Source: Spinellus fusiger (lineage: Eukaryota > Mucoromycota > Mucoromycetes > Mucorales > Phycomycetaceae). Taken from it: 64,000 nucleotides of DNA. The translations under genes were made by a program, and so were the position numbers. Below are positions 1 through 10,597 of the stretch, piece by piece (position 1 is the first letter of the stretch; every line of letters begins with the position of its first letter). Where the stretch lies: the NCBI GenBank assembly GCA_025094145.1, contig JALLLS010000022.1, positions 124,001 to 188,000 on the forward strand. Reading direction: 5' to 3'. The notes below the pieces were generated by a model that was not told the origin of the DNA, did no database searches, and worked only from the letters and a program-made list of their open reading frames with translations.

Positions 1-127
1 GGATGTAGTGACAAGAAGAGGAGCTTACCGGGGCGCACTGAGCATAGTCTTTGATATCAGGCGTGACGTCGTTATGGAGAGATACTTTTTGTCTCTCTTT
101 TTTGTCTCTCTTTTGTCTCTTTCTTTA
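1..127 (-). other. possible 5' exon of a gene leaving the left edge
   Basis: This edge stretch is GC-richer than what follows. On the minus strand an ATG at 45-43 is followed by a short open reading frame that meets a good donor, CCCCG|GTAAGC, with GT at 28-27. That would make a 17-nt first coding exon of a gene that continues off the left edge. The product cannot be told. The T-rich stretch at 80-125 has no recognisable gene. Confidence 0.2.
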
Positions 128-1277
128 CACACCCAAGGATTTTTCTGGCCTTTAAGCGGTGATATATCTTTCCTTTTATGTCATAATATAAAATTCCCTT
201 TTATGGATACCTCAATATCAAATTGTATTATCAATGGAATATATTGTTGATGAATAAAATTGTTGATAGATACAATTGTTTATTATAATAGTATAGCTAA
301 TAATATACTATTACTATAGCTACTGCCCAAGTATATTCCCTCATAGCAATAGAATCCACACCCTAAAAGCCTTGTACTTTGTTCTTGAAAGATAGATAAC
401 TATGATCAGGAGTATACCCTAGACATTATTGATAGTATAGAAGACCACCTGAGACTGACTTGAAAGGAGTCTTTAGTTGCCTAATAATAATACAATAAGT
501 GTCTTGTGGAATACAATGAGCTCAAGCCCAGATGATGACACTGCTTACCTTTTTATCACTAGAATAGTCCTTGATAGTATCTATCACTTCCTTCTATTGT
601 TTCTCTTTGTCAATAATGGCACATTACCTTGCTCAGTTATGCTCATCTTGACAAGTACTTGGGTGTTAAGTTGTATATGCAGTGTGGGAAATAACAAGAG
701 GACGGGATTGTCAAAACAAATAATAGTTTCTCTCTCTCTATTCTGATAGTGTATACACTAGCCTCCACTCATAAAATTCTTAAGTCAAATTCACAAGTCA
801 AACAATTCACACTCTATTTGCCTTGAGCCTAAAGTCCAGTATTAGAACAGTACCTTGTTATCAGTAATTACTATTGTTAACACCAGTTACAATGAGACTG
901 TTGAAGCAATTATGAATATTGAGTCAATGAATGGCTATAATATTCTTAATGTAAGTGAATTTGGCTCTATTTTATGGACAATGACCACTAGAGTTGATTC
1001 CGTGTGAGTCCTACAATAAATCTTTCTTAAACAGTGTCATATTGCAAATACTGTGGGCTTATGGATAGCACATGTTAAACATTAAATGCAGTGATTGAGT
1101 TGTAATGTCAAGTTCACTTCTCCCTTTTATCCAACTTTATAGTGTTTAATTGGACAGTCAATAGCCAATGCTAAAACAGACAGACAGTGAAAATGTTCTT
1201 TTTAAACACATTAGCCCATAAGAAAAATAGTGTGATTATATTGTTCATGTATTTCCCTTTATATCCCAAAAATTTTC
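128..1277 (+). mobile_element. TA-flanked inverted-repeat element, copy A
   Basis: The left terminus begins right after TA (126-127) with CACACCCAAGGATTTTTCTGG. From about 190 to 1100 the sequence matches copy B (4321-5600) closely in the same orientation. A right-terminal motif (tatatcccaaaaatttt) appears at about 1258-1275 but lacks the final GGGTGTG, so the end is broken, apparently by the insertion at 1278. Inside, about 890-1005 holds a short open protein-like stretch (NILNVSEFGSILWTMTTRV) that recurs on the minus strand at 63512-63727, so a decayed gene is present. The element may originally have run to the right terminus at 3154. Confidence 0.6.
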
Positions 1278-1570
1278 TGTTGCTATGAGACAGGAGACAC
1301 ACAGGACCTTGTAAGGCTGGCTACTCACACAGGAATTGACAGAGAAGAGAAGGGTATGGAGTGACAGAAGGCAAACTAGTGGCTGTAATAATAATGGCAC
1401 CAATGCGGAGATAAAGAAAGAAAAGTCGAGAACAAGAAACAGTCAGCTGTCCAAGTCCTTAAAGCCTATCTTGTTTATACTCTAGGAATCTGCTCAGATC
1501 AAAGTCTATTTTATTAAAAATGTAGACAATTACACTTTTTATGTTAGTTTGGCATTTCTTTTACTATGAA
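1278..1570 (+). repeat. dispersed repeat interrupting copy A
   Basis: This stretch resembles the insertion inside copy F at 62807-63303. Shared landmarks in the same order are a GGCTGGCTACT segment, a run of gagaagag/gaggagatg followed by tggagtg, and CTATCTTGTTTATACT followed by GATCAAxGTCT and TTTATT. In both places it interrupts the terminal part of a CACACC element. Exact ends were not resolved and no terminal repeats were seen, so the class is unknown. Confidence 0.45.
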
Positions 1571-2460
1571 TTTGATTATGAATTTGACTATTTTGCTATT
1601 CTCAATTAATAGCTATGGCTTTCATAGAACATCCAAGCAGACTGGGAAAGGTGGCTGCCCTATCCTACAGTGTGTATAATCTTGGTCCTGTATTTCAAGG
1701 CCATAGAATTCAATAAAGTGATTTTATTGTAAATAAAGTTTCTCTCTTCCCTTGAAACATACATAGGACAAGAGAATGAGATCCATCTCTAAATTTACAG
1801 AGATGTTATTATCGTATAGCTTTGATCCTTATAGCTTAAAAATATATAAAAGTAGCCTCAAGATCTATACTATGTAACTTTGTAAAATATATCTTTTATT
1901 CTGCAATAAAGGGCACTGTGGTTATCAACAGGACAACTAGAGAGATACATCTGTAGTTGTTTGGTCTCTAGCAGGGACAACAAAATAGAGTATTGGATAC
2001 AAAGGCTGGTCTAGAGAAATCAAAGAGGGTACATGAACAGGAACACAGTATACAATTTGATCACAATGGGTAACTAGGCAACTGTTCTTTAAGCAATTCT
2101 TTTCATTTTAAAATGTTATTGTAGTCTGCATTACTTTGGTAGTTCTGATTAAGTAAATGACTTGTGAAAATTCGTATTGTTCTCTTATGTTCGGATATTA
2201 ATACCTGCCAACCACACTGTCTGTTGTTCTTCATAACTTCCATCTTTAACTTGTTTGCCTTTGTCTGGCATATAAACCAACAGTTGTGATATGGTGAGTA
2301 TATGTTTATTATGTCTGACATGTTGGTCAGTTTCTATTGTATATTCTTTTACTATAATAAACCCAATGAATCCGTTACAAAGGCAAAGGCAAGAAGAAGG
2401 TGCCAGTGCAAGAGTAATACGACATACATATAGAGTACGTTGATACGTCTCGAACTAATT
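1571..2460. other. AT-rich spacer, no gene seen
   Basis: There is no convincing coding frame. A 72-codon open frame on the minus strand (2103-2321) has no recognisable domain. The stretch separates the repeat at 1278-1570 from the Fanzor remnant and may be decayed upstream sequence of that gene. Confidence 0.4.
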
Positions 2461-2478
2461 ATTTTTACTGTTTTATTA

Positions 2479-2947
2479 GTGAGAAGGGGTATTGGCACCT
2501 AAAAGGATTGGAGTATGATCCTACCAAGCTGCCAGTCATTGCTTATGGCACAGGAATAAAGGTAAAAGATGCTGCCAAGTTTAAAGGTCATCGTGTTGGC
2601 TTGGCAATAATTTTATATCAATCATTGAAAAAAGAGACAAAAGGGTGGAGATCTTCTTGTGGTTGATGTTGATGAGTTCTTTACATCAAGGGTAAGCAGG
2701 ATTGACCTCTCACCCAATATGAAAAGCTCCTCTAACAGTTATTCTTATTTTTGTTCTCAAGATCTGCCATACTTATAACACAAATATCCTCACTGAGGTA
2801 TTCATAAATTTCAACAGTATCCACGCTTGCCAAGGTTGCAGAATTGTTTGGAACAGAGATGTGAATGCATCAAAGAATATCTATAAAATCACAGAAGAGT
2901 GTTTAAAGGGTCGCCACCCACCAGCTCCATTCTATAGAAAAGAATAG
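2479..2947 (+). pseudogene. Fanzor/TnpB-like C-terminal remnant
   Basis: Conceptual translation gives a segment beginning EKGYWHLKGLEYDP, then KLPVIAYGTGIK, then after a frameshift near 2640-2650 the motif VVDVDEFFTS. A 70-nt intron (2692-2761, GTAAGC...CTCAAG) separates this from HACQGC and WNRDVNASKNI, and the frame stops at 2945-2947. The order TS, Cys-rich finger, then RD near the C-terminus is the Fanzor (eukaryotic TnpB relative) signature. The RuvC-III Asp (WNRD) is intact. One zinc-finger Cys appears lost (CHTY where CxxC is expected), and the frameshift and missing N-terminus make it a pseudogene. Fanzors are RNA-guided DNA endonucleases carried by eukaryotic transposons. The family call is confident; the precise subfamily is not. 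Confidence 0.7.
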
Positions 2948-3008
2948 ATATCTGTATTCATATTATACATCACCACATCGAAGGTGGTTTCCTTCGGGAT
3001 TCAGATAT
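2948..3008 (+). ncRNA. candidate structured RNA after the Fanzor stop codon
   Basis: ATATCTG (2948-2954) can pair with CAGATAT (3002-3008). The pairing encloses a perfect hairpin CGAAGG-TGGTTT-CCTTCG (2979-2996). The fold begins at the base after the stop codon and lies about 150 nt from the element terminus at 3154. Guide RNAs of TnpB/Fanzor systems typically come from this position, overlapping the 3' end of the gene. That it is such a relic is inference; only the pairing potential is seen. Confidence 0.35.
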
Positions 3009-3109
3009 TTACAAGTAAACATACATAATAATCTTTATTTATTTAAGAACTAACATGAATACATAATTTTTTTTGCTCTTTTTCAAATCGATGTTATTTT
3101 TAAACAATT

Positions 3110-3154
3110 GTAGTTTGACTATTTCCTTTTATATCCTAAAGATCTCCTGGTGTG
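3110..3154 (+). repeat. right terminal repeat of a CACACC-type element
   Basis: The stretch ends tatatcctaaagatctcctggtgtg, followed by TA at 3155-3156. It matches the right termini at 5580-5600 and 60945-60971. It closes an element that contains the Fanzor remnant at 2479-2947. The matching left end is either copy A at 128 or has been lost. Confidence 0.55.
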
Positions 3155-3472
3155 TAGTCTGAGTGTCAAGTCAGAAAGATGTCCTTTTTTTCATCTACAA
3201 CTGATGGACATACAGGTTTAAACTAGAAAATAAAATAAAATAAATAAAAAGAGAGGCTTCTAAAGAGCAGAGGAAAGAGAAAGACAATGTGAGTGGTTAA
3301 AAATCATATCAAGGCATGGCCAAGACATAACATGCAGAAGAAATAAGAAATAAGATAGTATAGTCATCATAAAATGCTCATTGTCTATAATACGCATAGT
3401 ATGATATGCATTGTCAGGAATATGCATTTATTCACCATTTGATCCTTCTCTACTTTATCCATCTTCTTTATC
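3155..3472 (+). other. intergenic region upstream of the secreted-protein gene
   Basis: AT-rich spacer between the element terminus and the ATG at 3473. It should hold the promoter of that gene. No specific site was recognised. Confidence 0.3.
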
Positions 3473-4194
3473 ATGCAGTTTTCTCGGTATTTACTGTGGG
3501 TCCATAGCATGGTTTTTATGACCACAGCCACTATCGTCACAAAGAGACAGGCCTTGAGCAGTCCAAGTGCTCAGGCCGTTCTTTCCTTCCAAGATGATGC
3601 TGTAGTGACCTTTCTATTCATACAGAACAAGGACCATGTTGACTATTCAGTATCAATAGATCTTCCTGTGCCAGGTCATGTCTGTCTTTCATGGATTACG
3701 GGTCTACCTCCTCTTGTCAATGCATCTTCGTTACAGTGTCATTTCCCTGGTAGCCATTCGTGTATCAGCAGCTTTCCTTCTGATAGATGTCAGTCTGAGC
3801 CATTTCTCCTACCCAACTGTGGTTCAGTAGAGAATATATCAGGTAAAAATACATTAGAAGTCTGTTTATGAGTCTATGTGTTTATGTATGGGTTTGTGTA
3901 GTGACGACCTCGTTTGAAGCCACCGCCCACCCACAGTGGATAGGCAGTATCAAGAGCAAACACTCCACTCTTGTCCCGGGACAACCCAACTCTCTTACTG
4001 GACAGACGGTACTAGTAGTCTTTACAGTGTCAGATCCACATCTTCCAGCCACCCTCTATCATTCCGCATGTGCTAGAATTGAGGCCACATCATTACAGAA
4101 TGCCTCTGTTACAAATGACTGTGCTATTGCCAAGTCACTCTACTGGTGGTATCTTCTCCCTTGGGTGTTTGTCTTTTTCCACCTTAAAGGGTAA
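3473..4194 (+). CDS. small secreted or GPI-anchored protein, unknown function
   Basis: Two exons, 3473-3842 and 3902-4194, joined across a 59-nt intron (GTAAAA...TGTGTAG) that keeps the frame; predicted length 220 aa. The N-terminus (MQFSRYLLWVHSMVFMTTAT) looks like a signal peptide. The body carries several cysteines in pairs (SLQCHFPGSHSC, SDRCQSE) and possible N-glycosylation sites (NAS, NIS). The C-terminus is a short hydrophobic segment (YWWYLLPWVFVFF) preceded by a small polar stretch, consistent with a GPI signal or a single membrane anchor. No family was recognised. A cell-wall or surface role is likely but inferred only from topology. It is flanked on both sides by mobile-element sequence. 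Confidence 0.65.
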
Positions 4195-4320
4195 TCCCAA
4201 AGAAGCACGTTTTTATTTGCCATCTTCAACAATAGAAAATAGCCTTTACATTTTTATACTTGAGAATTCACTTTCTACTGCACTCTACTAGTGTTACTAC
4301 TGCTGCTATTATAATTACTA

Positions 4321-5600
4321 CACACCCAAAGATTTTCTGGCCTTTAGGCGGTGATATCTCCTTCCTTTTACATAAAAGAAAAAACTCACCTTATATGTAA
4401 CTGTGTTTAAAATCAAAAGGTTTATGGATATCCAAATAATTATTTCCTTTTGTGGATACCTCAATATCAAATTGTATTATTAATGTCAAATTGTATTATC
4501 AACGGAATATATTGTTGATGAATAAAATTGTTGATAGATACAATTGTTTATTATAATAGTATAGCTAATAATATACTATTACTATAGCTACTGCTGTTCT
4601 AGGCGTATTCCTTCATAGCAATAGAATCCACAACCTAAAAGCCTTGTGCTTTATCCTTGGGAGATAGAAAATCATGCTCAGGAGTATACCCTAGACACCA
4701 TTGACAGTATAGAAGAAAGAAGACCACTTGAGACTAACTTGAAAGGAGTCTTTGCTTGCCTAATAATAATTCAATGAGTGTCTTGTGGATTACAATGAGC
4801 TCAAGCCCAGATGATGACACTGCTTATCTTTTTACCTCAAGAACAGCCTTTGGTAGTGTCCATCACCTCCTTCTATTACTTTTCTTTGTTAATAATAGTA
4901 CATTACCTTGCTCATCTATGCTCATCTTGACGAGTACTTAGATGTTAAGTTGTATGTGTAGTGTGAGAAATAACAGAATAATAACAAGACCAAAGAATAA
5001 AAAATATTTTCATTCTGGTGAGGTATCACTTTAGCCTTTACTTTCCTATAATTAAGTTAAAATTCATAAGTTAGATTTACAAGTCAAACAATTCACACTC
5101 TATTTGTCTTGAGCCTAAAGCCCAGTATTAGAAACAATACCTTGTTGTCATCAATTACTATTGTTAATACCAGTTACAATAAGATAATTAAGGTGATTAT
5201 GGATATGGATTCAATGAATGATTATTCTGTAATTAACACAAATGAATAGGGTTCTATTTTATGGACAATGACCACTAGAGTTAATTCAGTGTGTTCTATA
5301 ATACATCTTTCTTAAGCAGTGTCATACTGCAAATACTATGGGCTTAAGGATAACACATGATGTTAAACAATAAATGTAGTTTCCGAGTTTCAATATTGGC
5401 TTCATTTATTCCTTTTATAGCCAACTTAATAATATTCAATTGCAGAGTCAATAGTCATTGCTAAAATAGGCAGATAGAGTTTGAAATCATCTATTAAAAC
5501 ATCGATTCTATCTCTATTCAAACACAGTAGCCAATCAAAGACATCTTATAATTTAATAGTTCGTTTATTTCTTTATATATCCCAGAAATCTTTAAGTGTG
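4321..5600 (+). mobile_element. TA-flanked inverted-repeat element, copy B (complete)
   Basis: A 1,280-bp element. Its left end CACACCCAAAGATTTTCTGG follows TA (4319-4320). Its right end, tatatcccagaaatctttaagtgtg reading outward, precedes TA (5601-5602). The ends are imperfect inverted repeats and the TA duplication is typical of Tc1/mariner superfamily elements. The interior is nearly the same as copy A. It includes a degenerate open frame at 4756-4941 matching 477-746 and a decayed protein-like stretch near 5160-5295. It encodes no intact transposase, so it is probably a non-autonomous deletion derivative. Confidence 0.75.
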
Positions 5601-6053
5601 TATTGATTGCTACTTTATCTCAGTCACCTCAGCCTAGTGTCTTTTCCTTAGTGTATGTGTCTCCTATGAGCGATAACAAGTGTATTTCTCCATCTCATCA
5701 TAAAATAGAAAGCGGAAATATAAGAAAGAAAAGATAGAGAAAAGAATTCACTCTATTTTTCTATTTTTCTATTTTTCTATTTTCATTTCCGCTTTCTTGT
5801 GAGCTCCCTTTTAACAATCGATTCTCTCTTTCCCAAATCCCTCTCACTGCCTTTTTTCTTTATTTTTCCCTTGCTTGGTCATCATGCCATTATTGACTCT
5901 TTAACTCATTACCAGACCTCTTCTTCTAACACCACCACCAGCACCACCAGCAGCTTCTATTTATCTCTTTATCTCTCTCTTTTATTTAGCACTGCTCCGC
6001 CCACTGCTACTATCACTCCTACTGCTCCTCCTACTGCTACTTATCTTGATAGA
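5601..6053 (+). promoter_or_regulatory. upstream region and 5' UTR of EFR3
   Basis: The stretch holds a CTATTTTT tandem run (about 5752-5782) and then a pyrimidine-rich, low-complexity region rich in CT and ACC triplets that reads open but looks like untranslated leader. No TATA element could be assigned with confidence. Confidence 0.35.
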
Positions 6054-9000
6054 ATGCCAGACTGCCTTGATATTATGCTCTGTCGACATTACATTAAACA
6101 TGCAACCCTTATTAATAGCTGTTATCCTGACAGAGAGAATGAACAAGGCCCTCGCTCCTCTGAACTAAGCTACCTGACTTTCTATGCAAGTTCCCGACCT
6201 GTAAAGCTGACCAAAGTTGGGCATTACCTCGAGAAACGAGTGGACAAAGATATTCGCAAAGGCAGACGACAGTAAGCCCACACACCTACACACCCACATA
6301 CCCATAGTCACTAGGGCCTTCTTTAATACAAACACATGTGCTGGATAGAAATAACCATGTCTCGCTGTCCATTCTCAAGGCACTCATACAGACCTGTCAC
6401 CGCGACCTCAATCTCTTCTCCACCTCTATTGTCAATATTCTAAGCATGATTCTCGATACAAGAGACTTGGAGCTGATTGACCTTACTTGTGAAACGGTAA
6501 TTGTTTTCCTTCTTACTGTAGTGTTGTTATTGACATGTATGGATTCTTATGGATCGATGGATCTTGTTGCCCAGTTCATTGTCTTTTGTGATCACCATGA
6601 TGGTACTACTCTGGGTGTGGACACTGAATTCACGGCTGAATTCGAGGCACTGATTCAAAAGTTCACTAATTTCTGCAGCTATATGAATACAGATGAGGCC
6701 CTAGTGTTTCAGTAAGAAATCCTTGCACTGCAGTGAGACGTTTAATTGCATCTTGCATTGACTTTTTCTTTCATTCATTTTTGCACTGGTAGAATGCAGT
6801 ACATTGGATTTCGCTCTTTACAAGCCCATGTCACTTCAAGAGCCCTTTATGCTTCTGACTTCCAACTTCAGCTGAATACAATTGTTCCACCCCACATTGC
6901 CCGTCTCTCCACCTCCAAAACTCCTATTCACCGCCTCATCACAGCAGAGCCCTCTGTGGACATTCGTAAATCAGTCAAGGACACCACCATTGATAGTCAC
7001 ACCATTGATGTCTTGGCAGTGCAGACCATGGCTATCCTCTATGCTAAACCCAATGGGGCCACCATCCGACCCTCTCTTAAACCACTTTTGACGTAAGCAA
7101 AGCTGTTGTTTGGCACTGTTTTATGAATCTTTCTAGATTCTTCGACACCAAAGATAAGTGGTGGCCTCCTCAATTTGCTGTGTCTCTGATGACACTGGTC
7201 CTGAACTCACTTCAGGTAAATATTAATAAAAATGAGAGCCATCAACGCCTACTGATCTATAGGCGTGTCAATGGTATGCTTCTTTGGGGATGTTCTGTGG
7301 TGGGGATGAATTGTCACCATGGTGCACTGAAATGGGATTTCTATTAGCCACAGCACCGGTACTTGCTAGTCTCTGAGATTCTTCATCCATTGGACTTTGC
7401 CAGTTCATCCATGGCCATCACAAAACAAGCCTCTCTTGCCTCCATTCTTGACTGTCTCTTGAATGCCAAGGTGTCACTGGTGGGTCTATCTGTCCTGGAG
7501 ATGTTCCACTCGATTTTTAGTCATCTTATTCAATGGGTGCAGCGCCACGGACTACACACAACAGCCCCAGACTCCTTCTCCTCCTCCTCTTCACAGTCCT
7601 CACAGTCCTACTATGCATACATCACTTACAAAAGCCTGAGCCACTGCATCTGTGGTCTGGTCTCACACACCTACTACCAGAACCAACAAAGTGATATGAT
7701 CAGCTACCTTGTCTCTAAACTCAAAGCAAGCACAGGCTCAGACACTATGCATGGTCTTGCCTTGGACGTGTACCAGCCCATTGTCCTGGAGTGTCTGGAA
7801 AATGTCATTGACCATTCCCACCATCCTACAGCTGCTCTGTCTACCTGGAGTCCCAGTCTAGGACTTTTAGCAGACCCCTCTTGCTCTTCTCCTACCACCC
7901 GTCTTTGGTGGGTGCGGCTTCTCAGGGCCTTTATGGGCCACAGCCTCCAGCAAAGGGCACTACGGCCATGGGTCTACCAGCCAATGGACCATGAGGACAT
8001 TGGGTTTATGCATGCACTACACCAGACCATGGCGGGTGCCTCCATACGGTCGCTACTAACACCTGCAGATGGGATGACACTGTACCGCCTCTTGTGTCTA
8101 GTGACATGTCGGTACGGTGACCGTGGTACTGTGGAGACATTACCACTGGTGTTTGAACTCGAGGCCTATGCGCAACAACAGATGCTCTGTGCTGTATGGG
8201 CTTTCCCCTACCATCAGCGGGCCATGGCGTCTCTTCTGGTGCAGTACTGTAAGAGGATAGGAGAGTACCATGACATGCAGGGATTGGTGGAGTATATGGT
8301 CTCTCTGGAAAAACGGCGTCGGTCCAGCCACCAGCACTCGACATTGGTATGGACAGACGAGGGCAATAAAGAAGAGACACTGCTTGTGTGGGGTCTTCAG
8401 GAACAGCAGAACACAACGCCAGTGGAGATCTGGATGGATCGTGCAAAGGTCGTTCGTCTTATGTTGGCAGAGGGTAGTCTGCAGGAGTGGCAGGCGGCTG
8501 AAGAGGTGGATCTTGAGCATCAATTGTTGGTGGAGTGGAGTGACAAGTTGTTTTGTAAGTGCAAGGGGGGAACGGGCAATGATTGATATGGATGCTAAAT
8601 GTCCATGAGGAATAACAGTGAATCATGAACGTGCATTTCGTATTAGTGTCCCACAAAAGGTAGAAGATCTTAAACCTCATCTTACTACGCCATGGACAAG
8701 CACTCAAGGGGCAGTAAGTGTTCCTTTTCATTTTTTTTTCATTTTTTCATTTTTTCATTTTTTCATTTTTTCATTTTTTCATTGAAGTGTAATGTATTCT
8801 CTATCCATGTCCATATGCACCTATTCATCTATTATAACTTTGATTAGGAAAGAGACAGCCAAGAAGAAACACAACCTGTTAAAGTGGAGAACTTGAAAGA
8901 AGCCTTGGGTAAGCCATACACATTCTACTCTCTATAGACGATAGACAGTCCATGACAAGACACCTTATTAACGCTGTGGTAGCTGCTCAAACATCAGGCA

Positions 9001-9258
9001 GTGAGAGTGATGAGCGTGACACTGACTCAATGCAAAGCCTTCCTTCCGTGACATCTCCCCAACGACCCATCAAAGGCACACGTAAAGACATGGAGTTCTT
9101 ATTGACAGAATTAAAGAGTAGTAGTCCCAGTGCACAAAGGTAAAAAAAAAAAAAAAACATCTGTTCTTGCTTTACTCTACAGTCACTTTATACTCATACT
9201 TCTCCTCTTCCATCTTATTAGCTCTGTTTCTCTTGTAAAGCCACCTTATAAATTATAG
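6054..9258 (+). CDS. EFR3: EFR3-like plasma-membrane scaffold for PI4-kinase
   Basis: Ten exons: 6054-6271, 6349-6496, 6575-6711, 6793-7092, 7137-7215, 7348-8554, 8619-8713, 8848-8908, 8983-9139, 9222-9258; about 812 aa, a normal length for fungal Efr3. The N-terminal block (ELSYLTFYASSRPVKLTKVG) and the next (RKGRRQNNHVSLSILKALI) are typical of the family. The rest is an all-helical ARM/HEAT-like body with a charged C-terminal tail. Efr3 is held at the plasma membrane, in animals through N-terminal cysteine palmitoylation; here Cys residues sit at positions 4 and 10. It recruits the PI4K-alpha/Stt4 complex with TTC7/Ypp1. The start at 6054 was chosen as the first ATG in the conserved frame; upstream sequence is low complexity. 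Intron 2 is stop-free and in frame (see findings). Confidence 0.9.
8727..8783 (+). repeat. 8-bp microsatellite (CATTTTTT)n in an EFR3 intron
   Basis: About six tandem copies of an 8-bp unit lie within the intron 8714-8847. It lies between splice sites and does not touch coding sequence. Confidence 0.8.
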
Positions 9259-9450
9259 ACTTTTTCTTCTCTATTCTTATTTAGGATAATGAACGTCTTT
9301 CTTTTGACTTATAACAAGAACATAAGAGACAATAATCTCCGATAATGAAATGTCGATCTATCCATATTCCGCACAAATAAAACACACAGTTCTGTGACTG
9401 AGAATTAAATAAATAAAAAGCGCCGATATAAATTGACTGAATACCTCCTA

Positions 9451-10335
9451 CACACCTAAAGATATCTTGGATCTGTAGTTCTATAGGTAGATAAAGAAAT
9501 AGTTGAACTATCCAATAGAATGAGTGCTCCAAGTTGGCTAATGTGTTTGAAAAGGCTTTCTTCGCTGTCTAAATAGAGTATTTCAAAATACATTTTCCTA
9601 TTTTAGCAATAATAACTGATTTTAGAATTCATCATTATAAAATTGACCATAAAAAGAATAAATGTAATTAAAATCACTCAGTTATTTAAACTCAGTTATT
9701 ACATCTCTTCTCTTAATGTTATCCTTAAGCTCACAGCAAAAGGCATATAGCACTGTTGAAAGTGTATTGAATACAAAAATCATGGTATTAACTCCGGTGG
9801 TCATTATCCAAGAGAGAGAGAGAACCGAATTTAATAATATTAAGAATAGCATATCCATTTATTGACTAAATATCAAATGTCTAACAAAAAGAATGAACTG
9901 TTTGGACATGATAAATTGTAGGAAAGTAGAGTTTAAAAGTGTAATATTCAATAAAAATAAGAAATATATTATTTGTTTTGATACTCTCTTCCTTTTGATA
10001 TTTCTCATAATAACCAATAAACAAACATTTAAACACCTCTCAATACAAGTATAACTGAACAAGTTGAATTGCTACTGTTAACAAAGCAAAACAAAAGAAG
10101 GAGATAGACACTAATAAAGGCCATTCTTTAGATGAAAAGATAGCATCTTCAACACTATAGTTTGTAAATACTACACTTCGATAGTGCTGTAGTCTATAAA
10201 AGAAAAGAAAAAATTGGATGCCCTCCTATCTTTCATATTAAATTGATTACTATAAAAAGAAATATAATAGACTATAAATTGAGGGTCGTGCCCTTCCCCT
10301 CCCTCTTTAAGGCCAGAAGATTCTTTGGCTGTGTG
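9451..10335 (-). mobile_element. TA-flanked inverted-repeat element, copy C
   Basis: An 885-bp element in inverse orientation to copies A and B. It begins CACACCTAAAGATATCTTGG after TA (9449-9450) and ends ggccagaagattctttggctgtgtg before TA (10336-10337). The segment at about 9760-10140 is the reverse complement of the central part of copy A, including the tggtcattatcca block. It is more diverged and shorter than B. It sits in the gap between EFR3 and ARMH3. Confidence 0.7.
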
Positions 10336-10597
10336 TAGAGCCATTCATTCTACACCTCATTACATCCTTGATTCAGTGTTAAATAAAGAGCCTAAGAAGG
10401 GAATTAATAAAGTGACTCATAAAATGGATAATTCAGCAAGAAAGGAATAAATATCCTTGCACTGTCGCATGGCATTGGATAAGTAGCCATGGACACCTGC
10501 CAAAGTAAGCACTGTCGCTCTTTGAACTATTTTGGACAGATACCTTTTTTATTGGGCTATGGATTTGCTCTTCTTCCTCTTTAAAGTCTATTTCTTT
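10336..10597 (+). promoter_or_regulatory. upstream region of ARMH3-like gene
   Basis: Spacer between the mobile element and the chosen start. An ATG at 10489 is followed by a splice-like donor, but joining it to the first conserved exon breaks the frame, so it is not used here. Confidence 0.3.

Noticed and set aside
128..5600. Copies A and B as the two LTRs of one retrotransposon
   Set aside because: Each has inverted, not direct, terminal repeats and TA flanks, other copies occur in both orientations, and no gag/pol or primer site lies between them.
8006..8523. Minus-strand frames of 127-146 codons inside EFR3 exon 6
   Set aside because: Antisense shadows of a conserved coding exon; no domain or splice context.
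8909..8937. A 29-nt intron in EFR3 giving an extra 15 residues
   Set aside because: Too short to splice; the acceptor at 8981-8982 gives a 74-nt intron in the same frame.
10489..10504. An upstream first exon for the ARMH3-like gene (ATGGACACC...)
   Set aside because: Joining it to the conserved exon gives the wrong phase and an early stop.
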